Shown here piece after piece: positions 55,535 to 64,000 of a stretch of 64,000 nucleotides of DNA. The DNA is taken from positions 868,001 to 932,000 of the forward strand of contig NAJO01000004.1 in NCBI GenBank assembly GCA_002077065.1, in the 5' to 3' direction. The position numbers and the translations under genes are program-made. Source of the DNA: Cryoendolithus antarcticus. Its lineage: Eukaryota > Ascomycota > Dothideomycetes > Cladosporiales > Cladosporiaceae. The notes under the pieces were generated by a model. That model had not been told where the DNA came from, ran no database searches, and saw only the letters and a list, made by a program, of their open reading frames with translations. The first letter of the stretch is position 1. Each line of letters starts with the position of its first letter.

Positions 55535-56629
55535 TCAGTCCGCGTTCACCCAAACGAACGTGCTTTGTGGACCGCACTGCACCCGAAGAGCACTCTCGAC
55601 CGAAGGGACTTCGACCCAGTCATCTGAGAAGACCTGCTCACCAAGGCCAAGCTGCCCATAAGTGTTGTCGCCAATGAGAAAAAGCCGGCCGTTCGCGGAT
55701 GCAGCAGCAACATGATTGTCACCAACAGAGACATCGATGAAGTCCACGGACTCGACCCCATCAGAAGGCACGTCAACTAGCTCCAGCTCGTCCGGGCCAA
55801 GCTCAGTAAGCGCTTTGATCTCATTATCCTTGCTAGGGAGAGTCGATCCCCAGATATACAGGGCCTGGTCGCACAGAGCGGCACTGAGCCATCCACAGCA
55901 TGCAATCTTGTCCACTTTCATGCCGCCGAGCGCATTAATGACGCCCGGCTTATCAGCTGGTACTGCCTCTCCAACGATGCTGCGGCCAAGGGTACGGTAA
56001 CGAGGATCACCCCAGCTGTAAACTTCGCCGCCTGCCATGAGGAGGAGAAACGTCGCCGCGTTGGCAATTAGTTGTACTGGCTGTCCAGGTAGCATATGAT
56101 GCGCTGCTGGCGCCTTTGCTGAGTCTGATGGATCTAGATACCACTGTTTGAACGCTTCGAGGGTGGCAAACTCGACTATATGTGCTAGTTGTCCATTGGG
56201 AGCTTGTTTGAACGACAAAGCGACCTTGCCGTTGTCTGCTAGCGCAAAGCAGCCGAGTTTTGGCGCGTCATCGTCGTTGAGCAACGTTAACGGTGATTGA
56301 CGAGCACTGGCATTGCGAGGGTTTGTGTGAAGAAACCAAATTCGGCCTTCGGTATCTAGGCACCCAATAAGGCCATTGTGATCGCCGAAAGGGGAGTGCA
56401 CTTTCTCTGTTGGTGGATGAGGTGTCGACCAGGGACGATGGCCGAGGTTAATCAATTTGGTAGTCTGGGAGACGAGGGTCGTGGTGCTCCAGCTGGCGTA
56501 TAGAAGGCCTATATCGATGCTCTCGAGGCCAGGCTCTGACTCCAGGGCAAGCCTTTCAAAGCTCCGGACATCGGTAGTGGAGTCATTGAGTTGGTGATGA
56601 CTGTTGGAACCGGCAGCGAGAAGCTTCAT
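55535..56629 (-). CDS. RCC1-repeat (beta-propeller) protein
   Basis: A single exon of 364 residues from MKLLAAGSNSHHQL at 56629; the frame extends upstream only via a TTG codon. RCC1-type strands are visible: LLAAGSNSHHQL at the start, GGEVYSWGDPRYRTLG at about 200, LYIWGSTLPS, and NGRLFLIGDNTYGQLGLGE near the end. The spacing suggests a seven-bladed propeller with weak middle repeats. Such proteins serve as GTPase exchange factors, chromatin binders or ligase adaptors; this one resembles small fungal RCC1-like proteins of unknown role rather than RCC1/Prp20 itself. Confidence 0.82.
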   Translation of the reverse strand: MKLLAAGSNSHHQLNDSTTDVRSFERLALESEPGLESIDIGLLYASWSTTTLVSQTTKLINLGHRPWSTPHPPTEKVHSPFGDHNGLIGCLDTEGRIWFLHTNPRNASARQSPLTLLNDDDAPKLGCFALADNGKVALSFKQAPNGQLAHIVEFATLEAFKQWYLDPSDSAKAPAAHHMLPGQPVQLIANAATFLLLMAGGEVYSWGDPRYRTLGRSIVGEAVPADKPGVINALGGMKVDKIACCGWLSAALCDQALYIWGSTLPSKDNEIKALTELGPDELELVDVPSDGVESVDFIDVSVGDNHVAAASANGRLFLIGDNTYGQLGLGEQVFSDDWVEVPSVESALRVQCGPQSTFVWVNAD

Positions 56630-57341
56630 CTGCGCAGTGTTCAAACAACGGACGGGAGGAACACAACCACGAGCAGTCGTTATCTGCTACTGGCTCTCTC
56701 CGCAAACATGAAACACTCCTATGCTTCCATCAAAGCACCCGCAGCTGCGTTACTTACGCTGCAATACGCAGGAGAGAAGCCGAGTCCCATCTAGTAGCTC
56801 ACCCATCCACAGATGTTCTCTCAGGTGTAACAGTGCACCATACCACTATTGCAGCTGTCTCGATAGGAGTATACTCTGTGTTTCAGGTATTGAGAGAGGC
56901 GGAGGTGTGCGGCGTACGAGATGCTACATGCAGCAACACAGTGCTTGGTCTTGGCGTCCTTCGATGGAGTGGTGTCGATGTGAGGTTTGGGGTGGTGGCC
57001 TGTGCTTCGATGTCATTCGAAGAGACCATTTCAAAATGCCATGAGCACAATAGCATAATCCCATTATTTCACGACACGGAAAGACGCAAACGGCAGCTCT
57101 AAGCCTTCGTTGTAGCCCCTCACGCGCGCCAGCCGGCAGCTGGAACCTTGTGCCAACGGTTGACGTGAGGGGTATGGCTGATCTAGAGCTTCATCCTCAT
57201 GTACAGACTTGTTCCCGGCAACAATACATGTAGGTAATCAAGGTGAGCATAAGATGAAGAGCCCTATCTTCCGCACTTCTGGTAAAGTATCTGGCACGAG
57301 CGTTCCGTTTCTCACACTTCCCTCTACTTCAACACACCATC
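56630..57341. promoter_or_regulatory. Divergent RCC1-like / epoxide hydrolase upstream region
   Basis: About 710 bases between the two starts. Short frames on the plus strand here have no recognisable content. The frame from 57209 that enters the hydrolase is a read-through in a different register before the first intron. Confidence 0.45.
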
Positions 57342-58666
57342 ATGTCTTCCGCCGATATAATTCCCTTCAAAGTAGACATCCCAAAAGCAGAGATCGATCG
57401 CCTGAAGAGAAAGTTGAAAGACACTCGTCTCCCTCCCAAACCCATCGTCCCAGACGCGGGAGACAAATATGGCAAGTCTACTTGACCCTGGCCTTACAAC
57501 GACCAGAACTAACGACCGCAGGACCGACCTACGAATGGGCGGAAACACTCTTCAATGCCTGGCATGATTACGACTGGTACGAAGTGCAAGATAAGATCAA
57601 CGCAGTCCCGCACTTCCACACCAAGATTGAAGACCTGAACATCCACTTCGTACACGCCCGCTCGTCGCGCGCCGATGCGATTCCCCTGATAATGTGCCAC
57701 GGCTGGCCCGGCACGTTCTGGGAGTTCTCCGAAGTCTGGACGCCGCTGTCGAATCCCTCCTCTGACAGTGATCCGGCATTCCATGTTGTTGTTCCAAGTC
57801 TGCCAGGGTTCTGTTTCTCGGACTGGCCACCACGCAGCGGCTGGACGTTGCAGGATACGGCGAGAGTGTTTGATCAGCTGATGAAGCGGCTGGGGTACAG
57901 CGAGTATATGATGCAGGGTGGCGATTGGTCGCACTGGATTGGGAGGGAGATGGGGAGTAAGTACACTGACAATTGCAAGTTGGTGCATTTCAACTTTGCG
58001 CCGAGTCCATTGCCTGAGGGCGTAGAGTATACGCAGCGGGAGAAAGATGTGCAGGCAAGAGTGGACAATTGGCTGGAGTGGCATATGGGATATGCAGTGT
58101 GCATGCGGACGAGAGTAAGCCGCCTTGCCCACACGGTGTTAAAAATCGTATCACTGACAGCCCATCAGCCCCACACCATCGGCTTCGGTTTCAACGACAA
58201 CCCCCTCGCGATCCTCACCTGGGTCGGAGAAAAGTACAACGAAGCCGCCGGGCCCGACAACCAGAGGAAACCCTACTGGACGCGCGTGATCCTCACCACA
58301 GCAACATTGTACTATCTGACCGACTGCATAATGCCTTCCATGCTGTGCTACTACGAGAACGTACGGCATGAGAATTTCGCGAGCTTTGCGATGGAGCCGA
58401 AGAATCGCATCACGATCCCGTTTGGGTATACGAGCTTCTATTGGGATACGGAGCCGAGTAGTAAGAGGGCCGTGGAGAGGACGGGTAATCTGGTGTACTA
58501 TAAAGGTGAGTTCTGTGCATGGACTGCTGGGAGGGAGCATTACTGACACTTTGCAGAGCGGAACGATGGCGGGCACTATGCGGCAATCGAGGATCCGGCA
58601 GGGATCATTGAGGATGTACGGGAGCTGGCGGCGCAGGAGTGGAAGAAGGCTGTTGGCTCAAAGTGA
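57342..58666 (+). CDS. EHN-family epoxide hydrolase
   Basis: Four exons, 57342-57471, 57522-58114, 58169-58505 and 58557-58666, give 389 residues. Intron 1 has a GC donor (TATG|GCAAGT) with branch AACTAACG and acceptor CCGCAG; the others are GT-AG. The N-terminal EHN lid MSSADIIPFKVDIPKAEIDRL...DAGDKYGPTYEWAETLFNAWHDYDW is restored by the splice. The core shows the oxyanion motif CHGWPGTFWEF, the nucleophile Asp in GGDWSHWIGREMG, PHTIGFGFNDNPLA and the catalytic His in GGHYAAIEDP. It would hydrolyse epoxides to diols, in detoxification or secondary metabolism. No signal peptide is seen. No biosynthetic cluster surrounds it. Confidence 0.93.
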
Positions 58667-58756
58667 TCGCATTTCGATTGTGTTACCAGACAGAGCCTCA
58701 TTCGCTTCATCGGCAGTAGCTTGGACCTCCCACATGTACATGTACACATCCCTCGA

Positions 58757-59134
58757 TCATAATCCCTCTTCCATGCCCACATTCTTCCACCATGGCTCAC
58801 CCTGCCCAGACCGTTCAGGCGGATTCACCAAACTCTCCGCATCGCCCACCTGTCTCCTTTCACTGACCTCACGACTCGTCATGGCCATGGCTCCCTTCCC
58901 ACTCTTTCCCTTGTAACCCTTCATAGCCTTGCTAGCCATCGTCAGACTCTGCAAGTCACTCGTTCTCCCGCTACTGGATCTCCCACTACCCGTCAATCCC
59001 TGAGACGCCGGACGCGGGGCCGGGACCTGCGTTGCGCGTGCTGTCGTCGTCGCCACTGCTGAGGGAAGCGCAGGCTGAGCAGCAGCAGGCGCAAGCGATC
59101 CGTCCGTCCATTCGTCTCTCATGACTGGTCGTTG
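58757..59134 (-). other. Open frame in register with, and directly after, the PDK stop
   Basis: After the PDK TGA (59137-59135) the same register is open for 125 codons, to a TGA at 58759-58757. An ATG lies four codons in (59122), giving a possible 121-residue product: Ala/Pro/Ser/Thr-rich, then Lys/Gly-rich (SKAMKGYKGKSGKGAMAM), ending PWWKNVGMEEGL. It may be an independent small gene, a stop-codon read-through extension or chance. No motif is recognised. Its 3' end is about 90 bp from the epoxide hydrolase stop on the other strand. Confidence 0.4.
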
Positions 59135-60624
59135 TCACTGCAGCGGCTCTGAGCTCGATGACAGTCGATTCAAGTGGAGGTAGACGTCTGTGCCGTAGCC
59201 TTCCATGCTGATAAGCTTGAGATCGCCGCCGAAGTAGCGGGCGTAAAGTCTACTGATCGGCAAGCCGTAACCAAAACCGGCCATGGGTGCTTTGAAGTCG
59301 GATTTATTGAAGTCTGGGTCCAGATTGGGCGTTTGGTCGACGGTGGTGTACATATATGTCCAGACTAAGGGTATGCTTGACCTGGGTATGCCTCCGCCTT
59401 CATCGCTGATCTTGATGGTGATGTCTTCCTTACCTTCGCTCACGATCACGTTCGTCACCGGAAAGTCCTCCTTGTGCGCTCCATGGGTTTCCACCACAGC
59501 TCGCAAGCTGTTCTTGAGCGTCTCGAAAAGCATATGCGACAGATGTCCAGGCACGTACATGAAGTTTAGATCTGGCGGACAAATCAAACGCACTTTGGGC
59601 GCATCGAATAATCCGTAATGGTCTTCGCAGACGAATCTTGCGTTCTCGATCGCTTCCTGTGCCAAATCGCGCACATTTGTCTTCGTGCATATTATCCCAA
59701 CATAGTTAGGGTCGGAGTGTGAGCGCTGATCTGTGAGCGCAATGTGCTGTCCTATCAACATCCGTATGCCTATCCGGCTCATGTAGAACCGATCCAAGAA
59801 GGCCTGTATGTTGTGATCGATTTGCATTCGTTGTCGTTTCCGTTTGTACTCGAGTATGCCCTGTGCCATCGTTGTCACCACGGAGTCGTGTCTCCGCTTG
59901 ATCTTATCCAGTGTGCTCGAGAACTTGGTATTGAAGTCGTTCAGCTCCGGTGGCCATGCTCCAGTATTGTCATCTGCAGCGCTGTAATATCTTCGCATGT
60001 TCGCGACTCGTCGATCTCCATTGCCATTCCCTCCCTGCAGTGATTTCGGCTGCGACGCATACTGCCCTGCCTTCACACTGGGGTTTGCGGACGTTTCTGT
60101 CAGTACTCGCGAATGCTTGCTGCTCTTTGCTGGTCTTGCAAGGCGTTCTTTGACTTCTGATGTGAGAGAGGGCTGAGGTAGTGTGGTGATTTCCTTGACG
60201 TGTATGTCAGTCAGGTGCTTGTCTGGCTCCTGAGACCCCACTTCCGACTGACCTCGAATGATTGTGCATACCAGTCCTGCACACGCTTTATACTGGGCAT
60301 CTCGTTCAATCCATCGGGAAGGTCTCCCAATTCCTCCACTCGGTGTGCTAATCTTATTGGAAGCTCTTCGGAGAGGAATTGTGATGCTCGGAACAACGTT
60401 CCTGCGTTACACATTAGCTGCTGTTCGTCTGAAGTCTCGAGAGCGCTCTTCCTACCTGTCGATGGGTTACTACCAAATTGCACCCTAGTCGCATGTCAGT
60501 TCTGGTTCTCGGGTCATCCACGCCCATCAGGTACATACATCTGTCGCAACGACACTCCAGTGGCAGGAAAGTTGGCATAGTGCTTGATCGTACTGGCCAA
60601 CTCGGCCGTCTGCTTCCAGCTCAT
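59135..60624 (-). CDS. PDK: Mitochondrial pyruvate dehydrogenase kinase-family protein
   Basis: Four exons, 60624-60539, 60484-60456 (29 nt), 60401-60253 and 60193-59135, give 440 residues. The joins read MSWKQTAELASTIKHYANFPATGVSLRQM-VQFGSNPSTG-TLFRASQFLSEELPIRLAHRV...WYAQSFE-EITTLPQP, the standard PDK/BCKDK N-terminus (quoted here across exon breaks). A Ser/Lys-rich insert of about 70 residues precedes the helical bundle (FSSTLDKIKRRHDSVVTTMAQGI). The GHKL ATP-binding core has HMLFETLKNSLRAVVE (N box), DEGGGIPR (G1) and GFGYGLPISRLYARYFGGDL (G2). It phosphorylates and inactivates the pyruvate (or branched-chain ketoacid) dehydrogenase E1 subunit in the matrix. Which of the two substrates cannot be told from sequence alone. 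Confidence 0.9.
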
Positions 60625-61496
60625 ACTGCCACTCTCTCAAGACCCCTCGGGCCTGGGCGGAGGTAGGTCCGTCAACTCTGCCCCGAATGCTAGCAAGCCA
60701 GTGCGGATGGTATCGCAAGTCCAATATCCAGCCAATGCGATTCGTGTAAGATTCAAAGTGATAGGACGAGCAATATGTCCGTCAATGGGTCGTAGTCGGA
60801 CAACGCGATTGAATATGCTCTGGGCTCGTGACTCCAAACCGCCAGCTTCGTGGGGCCTTGGCAGAGGCTCAATAGTTGTGCGTAACGAATAGAACTTCTC
60901 TGGCGACGATCGAGAATGGACAACGAGTCTCAGCTGCTGAAGCCGTCGGGACGCACGCTGGCAATACAGTCTGGAGCGCGTTGTTGATTCGTTCGACGGA
61001 GTCAAGATACATGTATCTGCATTACTCACATTTCATCACTCTCACATGCACTTGAGCTTCCCCAGATTGGCGGACGGGAGGGGTGCAGCATGGACGGGCG
61101 ATCGGCTGCTCGGGTACTATCGGAGATGCTGTCGTGCTCGGGTGATACAGGACGACAATGGTGTTGCAGGAGAGAGTCCGGCCGTATGCTCGAGAAGTAC
61201 GAGTGCCGAGATGAGACAATTGTGGACGTGACTGCAGTGACAGCACTTTGCTGATACATCAGTGGAAAGCTGGATACTATCTATTTCCGAGGAACATGAT
61301 GCATTGGGTGCGGTGGAGGCTTGACAGTTCCGGGAGCAGAAGATGTCCAGATCAGGCTTAGTAGTGTGTAAAGTGAAGCCAAGCACGCTCCGAGACGCGA
61401 CTTCCTCTCCCATCACACTGTCAGTACTCTCTATATGGATGATCTCCTGCCTTGAGCCTCGCTCCCTTCGACCAGTTCCCGAAAGATGTTGATGAT
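60625..61496. promoter_or_regulatory. Divergent PDK / DNA polymerase upstream region
   Basis: About 870 bases. A minus frame (61029-60637) of 130 codons overlaps the PDK start in another register and has no motif. Both promoters must lie here. Confidence 0.45.
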
Positions 61497-63251
61497 ATGC
61501 CACCGCCTGTATCCAGCCGGACGCCACCTCCACGCAAAGACGCCCGAATCATCATTCACTTCGACTACGATTGCTTTTACGCCGCCGTGTTCGAAGCAGC
61601 TAATCCGAATCTCAAATCGCTACCCTTTGCCGTTCAGCAGAAGCAGATCATCGTGACATGCAACTATGAGGCTCGCCGTCGTGGCTTACACAAGCTGCAG
61701 CTCATCAGAGAAGCCAGGCAAATATGCCCCGAAGTGATCATTGAGCTGGGCGAGGATATCTCGAGGTTTCGAGATGCAAGTAAGGAGCTCTATAAGTTCA
61801 TTGAGGGGTTCAGCTGGAACGGCAAGGTCGAGCGATTGGGCTTCGACGAGGTGTGGTTGGACGTCACAGACATGATCGACTTCAACATGGAGATCTTGAA
61901 CGTGCATGATCTGGCAAACTCATTCTTTCAGATGCACAAAGCCGATCCGACTGCTGGGTTCGGCTTCGATGCTGGTGGTGTAGCCGGCCATGCCTATCCC
62001 GAAGACTACATATTTCCGAGCGAGCAAGATGTCGATCAACTTACCCTGCGATTGAGGCTCGGGAGTCATCTGGCAATGCACATCCGGCATGAACTCGAAA
62101 GGGAGAAGGCTTATACTTGCACTGTTGGTATCGCCACTAACAAAGTACTGTCGAAGCTGGTGGGCAACCTCCACAAGCCGAAGGGGCAGACCGTTCTCAT
62201 GCCCGACGGACACGGTGACCTCGAAGGACCTTCACAGGCTTTCATCGGCGAGCATGACATCGGTAAAGTCCCTGGCATCGGCTTCAAGCTCTCACAAAAA
62301 ATACGCGAGTGTATTCTGCAAAGACCTGCCGAGTTCGACGCTGGCTTGGTTTATGGTGGCACTAAGGAGAAGATCACCGTGGCTGACGTACGCGAGAATC
62401 CTAGCGTCAACTCAGAGATGCTTGAGAAGCTTCTCGCTGGCCCAGGCTCGCCACATGGCATCGGATACAAGATCTGGTCCCTGCTACACGGCGTCGATGA
62501 TACAGAGGTAAGCCAAATGCGAACTGTGCCCCGGCAGATAAGCATCGAAGATAGCTACATTCGTCTCGACACCATGCCTGAGCTGTTGAAGGAGCTTGAC
62601 GGGCTTGCGAAAAGTTTGTTGACGAGGATGCGAATCGATTTGCTCGGCGTCGAGGATGACTGGGACGAAGACAACAGTGCCTCAATTGCACCTTTGTTAA
62701 AGAAGTGGCTCGCACATCCAAAGACCTTGCGACTGACAACACGGCCACGCAAAGCGCTTCTGGCTGATAGAACACGACCGCGCTCCTTCAAGCGGATATC
62801 ACACTCTGCGCCTCTGCCCACATTTGTCTTTTCTCTCTCTGACGCTATTGATGTCCTAGCCGATAAGCTGGTCAAAGAGGCACTCGCAGGGATGTTCCGG
62901 AAGCTACATCCTGAGAAAGCAGGGTGGAACCTCAGTCTTGTCAATCTTGCTGTCACCAACATGGCAGAAACGGGTGGCGAGAGCAAGACTGCGAACGGAA
63001 GGGACATCAGTGGCATGTTCAGACGACAAGAGGACGTCCTCAAGGACTTCCGAATCGTTGAGGATGCGGCAGAAGAGGTCGACGACATTGATGCAGTGCG
63101 CGAGATTGGGTCAGCCGTCAGCATTGCAACTACCGATGACGTCTGGGACGACGGTGAAGAAGACGATAGTGAAGTATGCGGCGACTGTGGGTTGCGCCTT
63201 CCTGAATTTGCTATGTTAGCACATCGACGCTACCATCTCGTCGACCCTTGA
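61497..63251 (+). CDS. POLI: Y-family translesion DNA polymerase, iota-like
   Basis: A single exon of 584 residues from MPPPVSSRTPPPRKDARIII at 61497; the frame continues upstream to 61452 without an ATG, so a 5' exon is possible. Catalytic metal ligands are in IIIHFDYDCFYAAVFEA (first Asp) and RLGFDEVWLDVTD (Asp-Glu pair, in place of the usual SIDE). Fingers and palm include YEARRRGLHKLQLI; CTVGIATNKVLSKLVGNLHKPKGQT and IGKVPGIGFKLSQKI follow as the thumb helix-hairpin-helix. The little-finger domain follows. The C-terminus has CGDCGLRLPEFAMLAHRRYH, a C2H2 ubiquitin-binding (UBZ-like) finger. The long linker in the palm and the overall order fit fungal Pol iota rather than Rad30/Pol eta, but the distinction needs a tree. 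It inserts bases opposite damaged DNA in the nucleus. Confidence 0.85.
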   Translation: MPPPVSSRTPPPRKDARIIIHFDYDCFYAAVFEAANPNLKSLPFAVQQKQIIVTCNYEARRRGLHKLQLIREARQICPEVIIELGEDISRFRDASKELYKFIEGFSWNGKVERLGFDEVWLDVTDMIDFNMEILNVHDLANSFFQMHKADPTAGFGFDAGGVAGHAYPEDYIFPSEQDVDQLTLRLRLGSHLAMHIRHELEREKAYTCTVGIATNKVLSKLVGNLHKPKGQTVLMPDGHGDLEGPSQAFIGEHDIGKVPGIGFKLSQKIRECILQRPAEFDAGLVYGGTKEKITVADVRENPSVNSEMLEKLLAGPGSPHGIGYKIWSLLHGVDDTEVSQMRTVPRQISIEDSYIRLDTMPELLKELDGLAKSLLTRMRIDLLGVEDDWDEDNSASIAPLLKKWLAHPKTLRLTTRPRKALLADRTRPRSFKRISHSAPLPTFVFSLSDAIDVLADKLVKEALAGMFRKLHPEKAGWNLSLVNLAVTNMAETGGESKTANGRDISGMFRRQEDVLKDFRIVEDAAEEVDDIDAVREIGSAVSIATTDDVWDDGEEDDSEVCGDCGLRLPEFAMLAHRRYHLVDP

Positions 63252-63545
63252 CAACTTCACATCTCCTATTACACAATACTATCACTCGACCATTGTCATC
63301 CCAACACAGTCGCGCATGTTCAACACACGCCGTGGCATCTTCAAGGTTGTCTTTCATGCGACGTACGGCGAGACGGAAGCAAACAAGCGCGTCACAAACA
63401 AGACATTGTACTCACCATTGTCTTGAGCTCGGCTTGCGGCCTTGGAGCAGACACAGCAATCAAGTTGAGACTGACGAGAGTGACTACAACTCCTACAACC
63501 AGTCGCGTCACCCTCCCTACCCTTTACAACGGCGACAGTGGCAAC
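63252..63545. other. Spacer between polymerase and right-edge gene
   Basis: About 290 bases; frames on plus here (for example from 63248) conflict with each other and are not supported. Confidence 0.45.
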
Positions 63546-64000
63546 ATGACCGATCGAGCATCGAAGCAAGTGACCGGCGATGTCAGCGGGTCGCCTGTCG
63601 CGAAGACGGACCCAAGGGTCAAGCCACAACAGCGCGGCCGGCCGCAACAACGCGCGAACAAAAACGCTGTTGCAATCCCACTCTTGCCGCAGAAGACATC
63701 GCCATCAGTGCCGACGCCACCCAAGCCTTCCCGCGACACCTACCCCTGCGAACCACCTCCTCCAACCCCAAGTTCAGAAGAGATCATTACGATCAATGTG
63801 CGTGGTCGTACCCTTTCATCTGGACAGATACATCATACGATTCGCCGGCTCACGGATCTCGAGGTATCTTCGAAGCCTGAAAGTCTTTCTGGTACGTCAA
63901 CTCTTGTCTACTCACCATCTGTACCCCTGTATAACAGAGAAGATGATTCCATAGCCCCGATCACTGGTGTCTCTGGTGGGGTGTGGCTGGTCCACAAGTC
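63546..64000 (+). CDS. Start of an unrecognised protein (3' partial)
   Basis: From the ATG at 63546 (MTDRASKQVTGDVSGSP) the frame is open to the window edge, at least 151 codons. The first 75 residues are Gln/Pro/Arg-rich and disordered (KPQQRGRPQQRANKN, then a Pro-rich stretch). From EEIITINVRGRTLSSGQIHHTIRRLTDLE it looks folded. A GTACGT near 63895 could be a donor, but the nearby ACAG acceptor leads to a quick stop, so reading through (LVYSPSVPLYNREDD...SGGVWLVHK) is preferred. Family unknown; the start of the folded part is reminiscent of BTB-type first strands, but this is weak. Confidence 0.55.
   Translation, partial: MTDRASKQVTGDVSGSPVAKTDPRVKPQQRGRPQQRANKNAVAIPLLPQKTSPSVPTPPKPSRDTYPCEPPPPTPSSEEIITINVRGRTLSSGQIHHTIRRLTDLEVSSKPESLSGTSTLVYSPSVPLYNREDDSIAPITGVSGGVWLVHK

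Noticed and set aside
57209..57521. ATG at 57209 as the start of the epoxide hydrolase
   Set aside because: That register reads through intron 1 and lacks the family N-terminus; the ATG at 57342 with the GC-AG splice restores it.
60637..61029. 130-codon minus frame just upstream of PDK
   Set aside because: It overlaps the PDK first exon in another register and shows no family resemblance; it cannot be a presequence exon because a TGA precedes the PDK ATG in frame.

Overview
The window is nuclear DNA of a filamentous ascomycete (Pezizomycotina). Reasons: short GT-AG introns (about 44-240 nt) with ctaac/ctgac branch points; fungal-specific genes (PPZ phosphatase, homoisocitrate dehydrogenase of the aminoadipate lysine pathway, Dsc3, Rcf1, Clr5-domain protein); and a transposon with heavy C-to-T/G-to-A damage typical of repeat-induced point mutation (RIP). 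The tandem family of small F-box/2EXR-like proteins would fit a dothideomycete, but that placement is inference only.

Layout. 0-5.3 kb: the 3' end of an unknown gene, a secreted CE1/feruloyl-esterase-like enzyme, RCF1 (-) and threonine deaminase ILV1 (+) on a divergent promoter that carries a 66-bp tandem duplication. 5.7-18 kb, all minus: PPZ phosphatase (with a possible alternative C-terminal tail), a YTA7/Abo1-type AAA-bromodomain ATPase, and the Ca2+-regulated mitochondrial aspartate/glutamate carrier. 18.4-20.2 kb: a complete but RIP-inactivated Fot1/pogo transposon with TA target duplication and terminal inverted repeats. Its right end lies only 68 bp before the NatB catalytic subunit gene NAA20. 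22.8-33.8 kb: a C2H2+Clr5 protein, mitochondrial AspRS (-), an AP180-type endocytic adaptor (+) and two unrecognised proteins. 33.9-44.5 kb: a 1112-residue disordered protein with zinc-ribbon motifs and an RG-rich tail, a glutaminyl cyclase ending in RDEL, a mitochondrial membrane protein, a small membrane protein and LYS12 with an upstream TGACTCA site. 44.9-50.0 kb: five tandem members of an F-box/2EXR-like family (three intact, one broken, one 5'-truncated). All share a phase-2 last intron and a tiny last exon carrying a Cys-x-Trp motif. 50.4-64 kb: RVB1, ISA1, a Dabb protein, DSC3, an RCC1-repeat protein, an EHN epoxide hydrolase, a pyruvate-dehydrogenase-kinase-family gene, a DNA polymerase iota-like gene and the start of an unknown gene.

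Most genes are housekeeping and are not arranged as a pathway cluster. Mitochondrial functions are frequent (Rcf1, ILV1, AGC1, AspRS, ISA1, PDK, LYS12, one membrane protein). The accessory, fast-changing parts are the transposon and the 44.9-50 kb paralogue array. Exon boundaries were worked out by hand from splice signals, reading phase and family motifs; none was tested against transcripts or databases.
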